Positions 6,824-14,797 of a stretch of DNA of 20,563 nt are shown piece after piece. A model generated the notes under the pieces. The model was not told the origin of the DNA. It did no database searches and worked only from the letters and a program-made list of their open reading frames with translations. The stretch is taken from positions 1-20,563 of the forward strand of contig JBGOTP010000047.1 in the NCBI GenBank assembly GCA_041476545.1, written 5' to 3'. This stretch comes from JBGOTP01 sp041476545 (GTDB lineage Bacteria; Acidobacteriota; Vicinamibacteria; Vicinamibacterales; CAVVIG01). Every line of letters starts with the position of its first letter. Position 1 is the first letter of the stretch. Made by a program: the position numbers and the translations under genes.

Positions 6824-6850
6824 GGAGATGGTATCGTAGCTGAAAAAGGG

Positions 6851-8464
6851 ATGAACAGGGTGTCAAACCGCGCCGCGGCGTTCAGCTGGGCCATTCTGGC
6901 GTTTGCGCTCGCGCTGTTGAATGCGTCGTTGACGTTTGTCAACGTGTGGCCCACTCCGGGTGTCCGATTGACTGCGGACCTGTCGGCCGAGGCCGCGGTG
7001 TGCGTCCTCGGCATCGTGGTGGCGCGCAGCTGGTTCGGTGCGCCAACCCGCGGGGTCCTCCGATCGCTCGGTGTGCTCTTGAGCATCCTGGTGATTGGAC
7101 GCTATACCGACGTGACGGCCCGGTCGCTCTACGGGCGCGACATCAACCTGTATTGGGACCTGCGTCACATGCCCGACGTCGGCGCCATGCTGGCGTTTGT
7201 CGCGCAGCCGTGGCTGCTCGTGGCGGCTGTCGCTGGCGCGGTTCTGCTGCCTCTCGTTGTGTACGCACCGCTCCGATGGGCACTCGGCCGCGTGGCCGAT
7301 GCCACAAACGATCCCCTCGCGCGGCGCGCGATGACCGGCGTGGCGGGAGGCGTACTGCTCCTGTTTGTCGCGCAGGGCGTTCACGCGTACAGGCCGGCGG
7401 TCCCGCGGTTCGCGGAACCAGTGACACCGATGTACGTGCGGGAGGCCGGCCAGTTCGCCTACGAAATGAGCGGCGTGGGGCTGCGAGCCCTCCCGCCCGC
7501 GCCGCCGATCCGTGCCGATCTCGCCAACGTGACGGGCGCGGACGTCTTCCTGATCTTCATCGAGTCCTACGGGGCCGTGAGCTGGGATCGTCCCCAGTTC
7601 GCGAAGGCACTCGCCGCCGGCCGCGCACGTCTCACGGCCGATGTCCACGGCACGGGGCGCGACGTGGTCTCCGCGTTCGTCGAGTCCCCGACCTTTGGCG
7701 GCGAGTCGTGGCTGGCGCACGTCAGCCTCCTCTCCGGCACGGAGGTGCGCGACGAGGCGACGAACCAGCGGCTGATGGGACAACAGCGCGAGACGATGGT
7801 GAGCGCATTTTCCCGCCAGGGATACCGGACGATCGCGGTGATGCCGGGCCTGCAACACGCCTGGCCGCAGGGCGACTTCTACGGGTTCGACGAAGTCTAC
7901 GGCACGTCGCGGCTGGCCTATCACGGACCACCGTTCGGGTGGTGGGACATCACCGATCAGTTCGCGATCGCGCGTCTGGATGCCCTGGCCGTTGCGCCGC
8001 AACCGCGCGCCCCGGTGTTTGTCTTCTTTCCGACCATCAGCACGCACACGCCCTTTACGCCGACCCCACCGTACCAGCCCGACTGGAAGAGGGTGCTGAC
8101 CCCGGCGCCCTACGATCGGGACGAGTTGAATCGCGCGTGGTCGCAGCCACCGGACTGGCTGAACCTCGGGCCGGGTTATACGCAGTCGCTCGACTATGTC
8201 CATGCGTGGCTCGGCGGCTATCTCCGCCTGCGCCACAATCGCGACTTCGTGATGGTTCTCGTCGGCGACCATCAGCCGCCGGCCATGGTGAGCGGTGAGG
8301 GCGTGTCATGGGAGGTGCCCGTGCACGTGATCACCAGTCACCGCGCGGTCCTCGACCGGCTGTTGCGGCGGGGATTCCGGCAGGGGTTGGCGCCGCAGCA
8401 TCCCGCCATCGGGAAGATGCACGAGCTGCTGCTGAATCTGCTGGGTGCGTTTTCGGCAACATGA
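6851..8464 (+). CDS. Membrane sulfatase / phosphoglycerol-transferase-like enzyme
   Basis: This is a 537-residue protein. The N-terminal third is membrane-embedded, with hydrophobic segments near 12-32, 46-60, 70-84, 113-138 and 163-177. A periplasmic alkaline-phosphatase-superfamily domain follows: VFLIFIESYG (metal-binding E238), SPTFGGESW (probable nucleophile T281), FFPTISTHTPF and VLVGDHQPP (metal ligands D472, H473). This is the plan of LtaS/OpgB phosphoglycerol transferases and of lipid phosphoethanolamine transferases, which move a phosphoalcohol head group from a lipid to a glycan or lipid acceptor outside the membrane. The specific group is unknown. The ATG at 6851 directly abuts AAGGG (6846-6850). 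The in-frame GTG at 6860 sits 9 nt after it and may be the real start. The gap to divergent ribA is 27 bp. It converges on the zinc-ribbon methyltransferase. Confidence 0.9.
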   Translation: MNRVSNRAAAFSWAILAFALALLNASLTFVNVWPTPGVRLTADLSAEAAVCVLGIVVARSWFGAPTRGVLRSLGVLLSILVIGRYTDVTARSLYGRDINLYWDLRHMPDVGAMLAFVAQPWLLVAAVAGAVLLPLVVYAPLRWALGRVADATNDPLARRAMTGVAGGVLLLFVAQGVHAYRPAVPRFAEPVTPMYVREAGQFAYEMSGVGLRALPPAPPIRADLANVTGADVFLIFIESYGAVSWDRPQFAKALAAGRARLTADVHGTGRDVVSAFVESPTFGGESWLAHVSLLSGTEVRDEATNQRLMGQQRETMVSAFSRQGYRTIAVMPGLQHAWPQGDFYGFDEVYGTSRLAYHGPPFGWWDITDQFAIARLDALAVAPQPRAPVFVFFPTISTHTPFTPTPPYQPDWKRVLTPAPYDRDELNRAWSQPPDWLNLGPGYTQSLDYVHAWLGGYLRLRHNRDFVMVLVGDHQPPAMVSGEGVSWEVPVHVITSHRAVLDRLLRRGFRQGLAPQHPAIGKMHELLLNLLGAFSAT

Positions 8465-8520
8465 ACTAGCCGCGAAGACACAAGCATCGCCTCGACTGCG
8501 TCGCGGAATTCGGCGGCCCG

Positions 8521-9819
8521 TCAGTAGTAGCGGGGGGGCGCGTCGATCAGCACTCGCCGGCGCCGCAGATCATCGCCATCCGTCCCGAGCGTCGACGGGT
8601 CGATGGCGCCCGAGAGGTCGGCGTTCACGGTGACAGTGGCCGGTAAGTACTGCTTGCACTCGCCAAACTCCTCCTCGTATTCGGGCGTCGGAAAGGTCAA
8701 CGTCAGAACTGACACACCGCCCTTACGCTCGACTCGATACAAGGGGTTGACCTTCAGCTCTCCTGCCAGGCCCCGCGCGGGCGGTACTTCGTACTTGCGG
8801 AACAACTCCTGGCGCCGGCTGGCAACGATCGTCAACGACGACTCCGTACCAAGATCGCCTGACGATGCAGCACGCGTCAGGTCAACGACGCGACGACCGA
8901 GAAGGTTCGCAAGGAGCGTTGCGTCACTGAACAGCCGCGGCCACGCCGGTGCGAACAGGTCCCGGTAGGAGTCCGGGGTCAGCGTCATGCCCGCGGAGAA
9001 ATTCTCCCCGAGGGAACTGTGCAGGTGCGGCAGGACCACGACACCGTCGGGGCCGGCGAGCCGCATCATGTCCTCAGCCAGCATCCGTTTGTGCCAGATG
9101 TAGGGAAAGGCATCCGCGAGCACGACCATCGAGAACGAGTCGCGGGTGAACGGCAGCGGTTGATTGGCATCGCAGCACACAGCTGTGCATCCCGGTGCCG
9201 TGAATCGCGTGGCGAGCCATAGCTTCCAGAAGTAGACGTCGGCGAGGACGACGTTATTCACGGGGTTCGCAGGGTTCGCCGGGTTAACCGGGTTCGCAGC
9301 GTTCGCACGGCCGGCATCGCGACAGAGTCCTGCCAGTACGCGGGTCAGGTGGCCCGAGCCGCCGCACAGATCGAGGACGCGGCCGGCAGTGGTCCACGGC
9401 TGCTGAGCGAGCGCCTGCACGAGTGCCTCACCCATGAGGAACGTGGGATCCGAGAATCGATAGAGGAAGTACGTGCCCTCGGCATCAATGCTGAGGATCG
9501 CGAGCGCCTCCTGATACGTGGCCGGCACGGCGCGCGCGAGCAGGGCGCCGAAGGCCGCGGCGCGTGGCGCGTCGAGCTGGAGGAGGGTGAAGAGCGCCTC
9601 CTCGCAACGTCCCGCCTCCAGCGCGTGCATGGCGTGTCTGGTCGTATCGTCCGCAAGCAGGACGGGAATACCCGCGACGATGGGAAAGGCGCAGCACTCG
9701 CATCCGATCACGCCCGACTCGATGCGGCCGTCAGCACGCACGAGCGCATCGTTCTCCACGATGGACAGCCGGGTGCCACAGAACGGGCAGCGCAGGAGGT
9801 CGAGCAGGCTTTCCCGCAT
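8521..9819 (-). CDS. Zinc-ribbon (Trm112-like) methyltransferase with NPV/A repeat insertion
   Basis: This 432-residue protein has a Trm112-like N-terminus, LLDLLRCPFCG (C11, C14) paired with GCECCAFPIVAGIPVLL (C40, C42/C43). A helical linker and a class I methyltransferase domain follow, with motif I RVLDLCGGSGHLT (147-159) and a later SMVVLADAFPYIWHKRM. Between motif I and the next strand (VVLADVYF) sits a low-complexity stretch of Asn-Pro-Ala/Val triplets (about 172-190), encoded by six 9-bp repeats and probably a surface loop. The C-terminal 100 residues are not recognised. I chose the ATG at 9817-9819 because it shares its A with the PIG-L stop (TGATG) and begins directly with the zinc ribbon. 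The open frame to 9966 is overlap with PIG-L. It is the last gene of the six-gene operon, so it likely methylates that operon's product. Substrate unknown. Confidence 0.88.
   Translation of the reverse strand: MRESLLDLLRCPFCGTRLSIVENDALVRADGRIESGVIGCECCAFPIVAGIPVLLADDTTRHAMHALEAGRCEEALFTLLQLDAPRAAAFGALLARAVPATYQEALAILSIDAEGTYFLYRFSDPTFLMGEALVQALAQQPWTTAGRVLDLCGGSGHLTRVLAGLCRDAGRANAANPVNPANPANPVNNVVLADVYFWKLWLATRFTAPGCTAVCCDANQPLPFTRDSFSMVVLADAFPYIWHKRMLAEDMMRLAGPDGVVVLPHLHSSLGENFSAGMTLTPDSYRDLFAPAWPRLFSDATLLANLLGRRVVDLTRAASSGDLGTESSLTIVASRRQELFRKYEVPPARGLAGELKVNPLYRVERKGGVSVLTLTFPTPEYEEEFGECKQYLPATVTVNADLSGAIDPSTLGTDGDDLRRRRVLIDAPPRYY
9257..9310. repeat. 9-bp tandem repeat, six units, inside the methyltransferase gene
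   Basis: On the plus strand six consecutive 9-mers follow the pattern TTCRCRGGG: TTCACGGGG, TTCGCAGGG, TTCGCCGGG, TTAACCGGG, TTCGCAGCG, TTCGCACGG. On the coding strand they encode Asn-Pro-Ala/Val triplets in frame. The left border (TTATTCAC) and the right AGCG unit resemble those of the repeat at 10189-10233. Confidence 0.85.
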
Positions 9820-10682
9820 CAGACCCCGCTCGCGAACCGCTCGATGAAGGCGTCCGCAGCCGATCCCACCTCCGAGCGCCGGAAGTACTCGGTACCCAAC
9901 AAACGCGGGGCGTCGCTCTCGGCTAGCAGATTCAGCGCGCTGTCGCCGAGTTGCGTCCGATGGCACTTGATCGCGGCAAGCTTGCGCGCCGCGAATTGGC
10001 TGGCGTCCACGACGAGCGTAGGCGCCAGCGCCAGCGCGCCGAACGCATCGGCGTTTTCGATGCCGAGAATCAGACGGGGCGGGCGGCCGCCAGGGGCCTG
10101 TCTGGGGACCGTGGCTTCGGCGTGGTCGACCACCGCGCGCATCGAGCCGGGCGGCATCGTGACGTAGTAGAGCGCGGGCACCGCATTGTTCACTGGGTTC
10201 GCGGGATTCACGGGGTTCACGGGGTTCACAGCGTCGATCGCAGCCAGCGCGGCCACGGCCGCCGTGGTCCGCTCGTGAATGGCGATGTGGTCCGGATGCC
10301 AGTAGAGGCCATCCTCGCCGAATGTGATCACGACATCTGGACGAATCCTGCGAATGGTGTCGCGGATGTCTGCCACGAGCGCCGCGGGATCCACCCAGGG
10401 CAGCATGCCGTCCGGATAGTCGAGCACGATCAGATCACTGATGCCGAGGACGCGAGCGGCAGCTTGCAGCTCCTGGGCACGAATCTCGCCGAGAACGGGC
10501 TGCGAGCCAGATTCTGGACCGTGCTCGCCATCCTCGCCGTGCGTCACGCAGAGGAGCGAGACCCTGGCGCCGAGCTGCGCGCACCACGCCAGCAGCCCGC
10601 CACACGCCAGTGACTCATCGTCGGGATGTGCAAACACAGCCAGGAGCGAGCGGCCCCGCAGGTCGTCGGGCATTGGGGTCAT
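9819..10682 (-). CDS. PIG-L family LmbE-type deacetylase with NPV/A repeat insertion
   Basis: This 287-residue zinc hydrolase of the PIG-L/LmbE fold removes acetyl groups from N-acetyl-sugars (GlcNAc-PI, mycothiol and bacillithiol precursors, antibiotic pseudo-sugars). The metal and catalytic motif AHPDDES (18-24) and the second motif HPDH (129-132) are both complete, so it should be active. Residues 151-167 are a VNPVNPVNPANPVNN stretch encoded by five 9-bp repeats. It sits between a helix and the strand ALYYVTMP, outside the active-site motifs. The start at 10682 shares one base with the stop of the upstream glycosyltransferase (TGATG), and the stop is coupled in the same way to the methyltransferase; ATG 10673 is an alternative. 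In an operon with three glycosyltransferases the likely substrate is an N-acetylated glycan or glycolipid intermediate. Confidence 0.94.
   Translation of the reverse strand: MTPMPDDLRGRSLLAVFAHPDDESLACGGLLAWCAQLGARVSLLCVTHGEDGEHGPESGSQPVLGEIRAQELQAAARVLGISDLIVLDYPDGMLPWVDPAALVADIRDTIRRIRPDVVITFGEDGLYWHPDHIAIHERTTAAVAALAAIDAVNPVNPVNPANPVNNAVPALYYVTMPPGSMRAVVDHAEATVPRQAPGGRPPRLILGIENADAFGALALAPTLVVDASQFAARKLAAIKCHRTQLGDSALNLLAESDAPRLLGTEYFRRSEVGSAADAFIERFASGV
10189..10233. repeat. 9-bp tandem repeat, five units, inside the PIG-L gene
   Basis: On the plus strand the 9-mers are TTCACTGGG, TTCGCGGGA, TTCACGGGG, TTCACGGGG and TTCACAGCG. They are in frame and encode Val-Asn-Pro triplets ending in VNNAV on the coding strand. 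The last unit ends in AGCG, as in the fifth unit of the 9257-9310 copy, so the two copies share borders as well as unit. Confidence 0.85.
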
Positions 10683-11791
10683 CAGCTTGTAGCGGGCGTA
10701 ACGGAGGCCTCCAGGCCTGCGCCCTCATGGCCCTCGCTGGCCCGGCGCTCCTGTCCCGGCTCGCGCGCGGCAAGAATCCGAGAGTAGACATCGACGTATG
10801 CATCGACCATGCGATCGACCCCGAAGCGCTCCACGGCCCGCGCCCTGACCTGTGCGCGGTCGAGCGCCATCACGCGAGGGAGGCCGAGGACGAGCGCATC
10901 GAGCGACTCGAACACGCAGCCCGTGATCCCGTCGTCGAGGATCTCACAAACGGCACCGCGGTCGAGGGCCGCCGCAGGTGTTCCGCACGCTGCGGCTTCG
11001 GCTAGCACGAGGCCAAATGGCTCGCCGGCCTGTACCGGATACAGCAGCGCCCGGGCTCCACCAAGCAGCGGCACTTTCGCGCCGCGATCAACCTCGCCGA
11101 CATACACGATCTGGCGCCCGTCGACGAGCGGTGCGACGACGGCACGGTAGTAGTCGTTCTCCGCCGCCGCGAGCAGGAGTTTCATTCCCGTTCGACGCGC
11201 AACGTCGATCGCCTGCAGCACACCTTTTCCCTCCGTGAACCGGCCAAGGAAGAGCAGGTAGTCGTCCGGGCTTGGTTGGAACACAAACGCGGCTGTGTCC
11301 ACGGCGTGATGGACCGTGGCAACGACGTTCAGGCCGGCGAGGAGGCGCGCCTGGTCATCAGATACCGCGACGAACGGCGCCTCGGGATACCGCGACCAGA
11401 GCGCGACCTCGCACGCCGTCGGCGAATGGTGCAGCGTCTGCAGGATGGGCGCCGGCGACAGGCGCGCGTAGGCCAGCGACATCGGGTAGTACTCGGACTG
11501 GTAGTGAATGATGTCGAATGAGCTGGCGCGCTCGACGGCCGCCGCCAGATTGAACAATTCACACAATTCCCACGGCCACATCGCCGAGTCTTCGTGATAT
11601 CCCTGCGGGTAGATGGCATGAAGCCTGGCCTTGGTCACCGACGACCCCGTTGCGAAGAGCGTCACGTCGTGGCCGCGCGACACGAGGCCATCGGTGAGGA
11701 GCGCGGTCATTGTCTCGATCGAACCCGAGCGAACGGGCGGCACGGAGGTGGCGACGGGCGCAACTTGGGCGATCCGCAGAGCACGGCTCAC
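10682..11791 (-). CDS. GT4-type glycosyltransferase of the exporter operon
   Basis: This is a 369-residue GT-B protein. The N-terminus RIAQVAPVATSVPPVRSGSIE is the acceptor-side glycine loop seen in GT4 enzymes with SIE/GTE motifs. The C-terminal domain has LLFLGRFTEGKGVLQAI and the retaining signature EPFGLVLAE (E-x7-E), followed by ACGTPAAALDRGAVCEIL. The start is a GTG at 11789-11791 with GAGGGG (11798-11803) six nt upstream, much better than the longer frame to 11887, which would overlap the CgeB-like gene. The gap from that gene is then 49 bp, the only real gap in the operon. The stop overlaps the PIG-L start by 1 nt. A C-terminal tail after about residue 343 is charged and low in structure. 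Donor and acceptor are unknown. Confidence 0.93.
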   Translation of the reverse strand: MSRALRIAQVAPVATSVPPVRSGSIETMTALLTDGLVSRGHDVTLFATGSSVTKARLHAIYPQGYHEDSAMWPWELCELFNLAAAVERASSFDIIHYQSEYYPMSLAYARLSPAPILQTLHHSPTACEVALWSRYPEAPFVAVSDDQARLLAGLNVVATVHHAVDTAAFVFQPSPDDYLLFLGRFTEGKGVLQAIDVARRTGMKLLLAAAENDYYRAVVAPLVDGRQIVYVGEVDRGAKVPLLGGARALLYPVQAGEPFGLVLAEAAACGTPAAALDRGAVCEILDDGITGCVFESLDALVLGLPRVMALDRAQVRARAVERFGVDRMVDAYVDVYSRILAAREPGQERRASEGHEGAGLEASVTPATS

Positions 11792-11797
11792 GGCAAT

Positions 11798-11803
11798 CCC
11801 CTC
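11798..11803 (-). promoter_or_regulatory. Shine-Dalgarno GAGGGG fixing a GTG start
   Basis: It lies six nt before GTG 11791 of the GT4 gene. It moves the start 96 nt inside the longest open frame and removes an overlap with the CgeB-like gene. Confidence 0.75.
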
Positions 11804-11840
11804 GACATTGCGACAGCTGACGCGGATTCCGTCAGCCTTT

Positions 11841-12962
11841 TCACGAACACGCCGTCTCCAGAAACGGCGGCAGCACGCGCGACGCATCGAAGAATTCGCA
11901 GGCGATCTGCCGTGCGCGGGTGGCGTGATGTGCGTAGTCCCGATCGAGGCGATCGAGGCCGTCGAGTGCTTCCTCGGGTGTGGAAAAGCCGATCAACCCC
12001 ACGCCGGCCGGCAGGTGCGCGCTCCATCCGGTGTCCTGCACGAGCGCCGGACGCCCGGCAGCGAGGTAGCACTCGGTGCGATCGCTGAACCACCCCGACC
12101 GGTGCGACACGTAGGCGTGCTTGGCCACGCCGAATTCCGCCTTCGAACCCTGGATGAACGCGTGATAGTCCCATAGGGAACGAGACACGCTCATGGCGTC
12201 GACCGTCGACCACCCATGGTCGCGAAGCAGGCGCTGCGGGCCGTTGATTGCGAGCTCGAAGCGCTGGCCCGTGCGCGCCGGGAGGTCGATGAATCTGATG
12301 AACTCGCGGTCCTTGTTGCCGTCCACGTCGGCAAAGCTTTCAATCTTCCACGTCATGACCGTGGTAAACCGATCGCCCACCGGCGGCGCATCCGTGCGCC
12401 AGAGATCGGTCACGACCGGCTGCCACGTTTTGTGCCAGGTGAACTCTCCCGTGGGTACGTCGGAGGCCGGCGTGCCGATGTTGGCGCCGAAGGTGAACAG
12501 ATGATTGAATCCACGGAAGAAGTCCACGTACCAACCTTCGCCCTTGGCAATCGCCAGCTGCGTAAACACCGGATCCGAATCGACGAACACCCGCTTCGGA
12601 ATCCTCGCATATTCGTCACGCCAGAACCAGGAACCGCCGGACAGATTCACGAACAGATCGGCGTCAGCGCACCAGGCGCGCACCACGTCCTGGGAAGCAC
12701 CGTGATACGTCCCGTCGTAGTTGACGAAACTCCAGCGGTCCCCGAGACCAAATGGTTCGAGCGCGCTGTGAATGTAGCGGGTCCCGTACGAGGGATCGAG
12801 CGATCGCGTGTCCTGCTCGGGATCGTAAATGCACTCGCCGGTGTCTTCGATGTAGAGAACCTCGTGGCCGAGCGCCCGCAGGCCGAGCAGATACATCAGC
12901 GAACACCAGGTGACGCCACCGTACGGATAGCGGGCGATGATACCGGCAAACAGGATCTTCAC
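11841..12962 (-). CDS. CgeB-like glycosyltransferase family protein
   Basis: This 373-residue protein begins VKILFAGIIARYPYGGVTWCSLMYLLGLRALGHEVLYIED, a GT-B-like first strand, glycine loop and helix. The C-terminal part carries the CgeB/group-1-type segment RTECYLAAGRPALVQDTGW, then GLIGFSTPEEALDGLDRLDRDY and a helical end. CgeB-like proteins are putative glycosyltransferases, named from Bacillus spore-surface maturation, with no well-defined donor. The start is GTG 12960-12962, which overlaps the ABC-transporter stop in a GTGA and has GAAGAAGG (12970-12977) seven nt upstream. The open frame to 13034 would lie inside the transporter gene. Its position after the exporter and before the GT4 gene suggests it adds a further sugar to the same glycan. 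Confidence 0.88.
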   Translation of the reverse strand: MKILFAGIIARYPYGGVTWCSLMYLLGLRALGHEVLYIEDTGECIYDPEQDTRSLDPSYGTRYIHSALEPFGLGDRWSFVNYDGTYHGASQDVVRAWCADADLFVNLSGGSWFWRDEYARIPKRVFVDSDPVFTQLAIAKGEGWYVDFFRGFNHLFTFGANIGTPASDVPTGEFTWHKTWQPVVTDLWRTDAPPVGDRFTTVMTWKIESFADVDGNKDREFIRFIDLPARTGQRFELAINGPQRLLRDHGWSTVDAMSVSRSLWDYHAFIQGSKAEFGVAKHAYVSHRSGWFSDRTECYLAAGRPALVQDTGWSAHLPAGVGLIGFSTPEEALDGLDRLDRDYAHHATRARQIACEFFDASRVLPPFLETACS

Positions 12963-14797
12963 GTCAGCGCCTTCTTCAACTCGTCCACCCATCCGGGCTC
13001 GTCGAGCGATCGGCCGACAGACAGGCGCGCGCACATGCGGCGGTACAGCTCGGTCGATGCCACGAGCTCGTCGTGCGTGCCCTGCGCGATGAGGCGCCCC
13101 TCGTGCAGCACGAGGATTCGGGTCGCGTCGCGGATCGTCGACAATCGGTGCGCGATGACGATGGTGGTGCGGCCCTCGCGCAGCCGGCGGAGCGCGTCGA
13201 AGACCGCTTCTTCCGAGATCGCGTCCAGCGCCGAGGTCGGCTCGTCGAGGATGAGGATCGGCGCGTCCTTCAACAGCGCGCGCGCGATCCCCAGGCGCTG
13301 GCGCTCGCCGCCCGACAGCGTCGCCCCGGCTTCCGCCACTTGCGTGTCGTAACCCTTCGGGAGCCGTTCGACAAACTGATGGACCTGCGCCGCACGTGCC
13401 GCCGCCTCAACGTCCGTGTCCGACGCGTCGAGCCGCCCGTAGCGGATGTTGTCCCCGATGGTGCCGGTGAAGAGCACCGGTTCCTGCGTCACCATGGCGA
13501 TCCGTTCGCGGAGCGGCCTCAACGCGTAGCGGGACACGTCAATGCCGTCAACGAGCACGTGGCCCCGCGTCGGATCGAAGAATCGCGGGATCAGACTCAC
13601 GAGCGTCGTCTTCCCCGCGCCGGTGAGCCCTACAAGCGCCACGACCTCGCCCGGGCGCGCGACGAAGCTCACATCTTGGAGGATCGGCCGGTGCTCGTCG
13701 TAGGCAAAACTCACGTTGTCGAACGACACGACGCCCGAGATGCGGGCGGCGTCAACGGTATCAGGCGTATCCGGCTCATCGAGCGTTTCGGCCGGCAGCG
13801 CAAGGATCTCGCGCACGCGACGGGCGCTGACCATCGCCTGCTGCAGCGAACCGCTCGTGTGAGCGATTGAGGATAGCGGGTCGTACACGTTGGCGAGGTA
13901 CGCAATCGCGACGAGCAGCCCGCCGACCTGCAGCGTGCCGTTCATGACATGCGCGCCACCCACGGCCAGGACGAGCGCCGTGCCCGCGAGCGTGATCGTG
14001 CTCACCATCACGGAAAACAGGGACTCCTGCCAGGTGAGCCTGAGGCGCGCATCCATCGTGTCGGCGCCCGCCCGCGTGAATCGGGCGAGCTCGTGCCGTT
14101 CTCGCGCGAAGCTCTTGACCGCCTTGATCGAGGACAGGATTTCGTACGCGCGCTCAATCAACGACGACTCGAGCGCCTTGACCCGCTCGGCCCGGTCGGT
14201 CATCTTCAACGAATAGTAGCGGAGGCTCGCGTACAGAAACGGCGCCACGGTCAGCGAGAGGAGCGCGAGCGTCGCGTCGACCTTCCTGAGCAGAATGACG
14301 AACATGACCGACAGCTTGAGGATCGCCATCGCGAGGGGAAAAACACCGCCGATGACGAGGTCGTTCACGCAGTACGCATCAGCGTCGAGGCGGTAGACGG
14401 AATCCGCCGTCTTCGAGAGGACGTGATGGCGGAGCGGGAGAGCCTCCAGATGCGCAAGCAGCCTCGCACGCATGTCGTAGACGATGCGCTGTCCCGTATC
14501 GACCTGAAGCTGCGTGTGAATCATGAGCACGACTTCGCTCGCGATCTGCAGCGCCAGTCCGGCCGCCACGACGATCAGAAGAAGCGTGAGGGCGCTCGGA
14601 CCCACAACCACGACATCAACCACCCGCCCGAGCGACGCCGGAAGCGGCTGTCCCTTGAGGACGTTGTCGACGAGCAGCTTGAGGGGCCATGGCGCCAGCG
14701 CTGCGAGCCCGATCTCGAGGATCCCCAGCATCGTGATCACAACGACGCGGCCTCGATACGGTCGCAGAAGCGACAAGGTCCAGGCGCGCAGCGTCAC
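12959..14797 (-). CDS. ABC exporter, fused permease and ATPase (MsbA/MDR-like half transporter)
   Basis: This is a 612-residue half transporter. The N-terminal membrane domain has about six segments (near 18-36, 66-90, 148-170, 175-195, 262-282 and 290-305). The ATPase has Walker A GLTGAGKT (390-397), Q-loop Gln438, signature LSGGE (494-498), Walker B ILILDEP (514-520) and the switch His550 in IVIAHRLS; every catalytic element is intact. It probably works as a homodimer exporting a lipid-linked or amphipathic substrate, as MsbA and other lipid flippases do. The start is GTG 14795-14797, in GTGA overlap with the fusion-protein stop. The stop overlaps the CgeB-like start by 4 nt. Among three glycosyltransferase-type genes the most likely cargo is the glycoconjugate made by the operon. 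Confidence 0.95.
   Translation of the reverse strand: MTLRAWTLSLLRPYRGRVVVITMLGILEIGLAALAPWPLKLLVDNVLKGQPLPASLGRVVDVVVVGPSALTLLLIVVAAGLALQIASEVVLMIHTQLQVDTGQRIVYDMRARLLAHLEALPLRHHVLSKTADSVYRLDADAYCVNDLVIGGVFPLAMAILKLSVMFVILLRKVDATLALLSLTVAPFLYASLRYYSLKMTDRAERVKALESSLIERAYEILSSIKAVKSFARERHELARFTRAGADTMDARLRLTWQESLFSVMVSTITLAGTALVLAVGGAHVMNGTLQVGGLLVAIAYLANVYDPLSSIAHTSGSLQQAMVSARRVREILALPAETLDEPDTPDTVDAARISGVVSFDNVSFAYDEHRPILQDVSFVARPGEVVALVGLTGAGKTTLVSLIPRFFDPTRGHVLVDGIDVSRYALRPLRERIAMVTQEPVLFTGTIGDNIRYGRLDASDTDVEAAARAAQVHQFVERLPKGYDTQVAEAGATLSGGERQRLGIARALLKDAPILILDEPTSALDAISEEAVFDALRRLREGRTTIVIAHRLSTIRDATRILVLHEGRLIAQGTHDELVASTELYRRMCARLSVGRSLDEPGWVDELKKALT

Noticed and set aside
8465..8520. 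Convergent gap with a CGAAGACAC-type motif like dispersed repeats of related genomes, and a possible terminator
   Set aside because: The motif is single and degenerate here, and no stem with a T-run could be drawn.
11841..11887. Overlap of the longest GT4 frame with the CgeB-like gene
   Set aside because: The strong GAGGGG before GTG 11791 indicates a shorter gene, so no overlap is needed.
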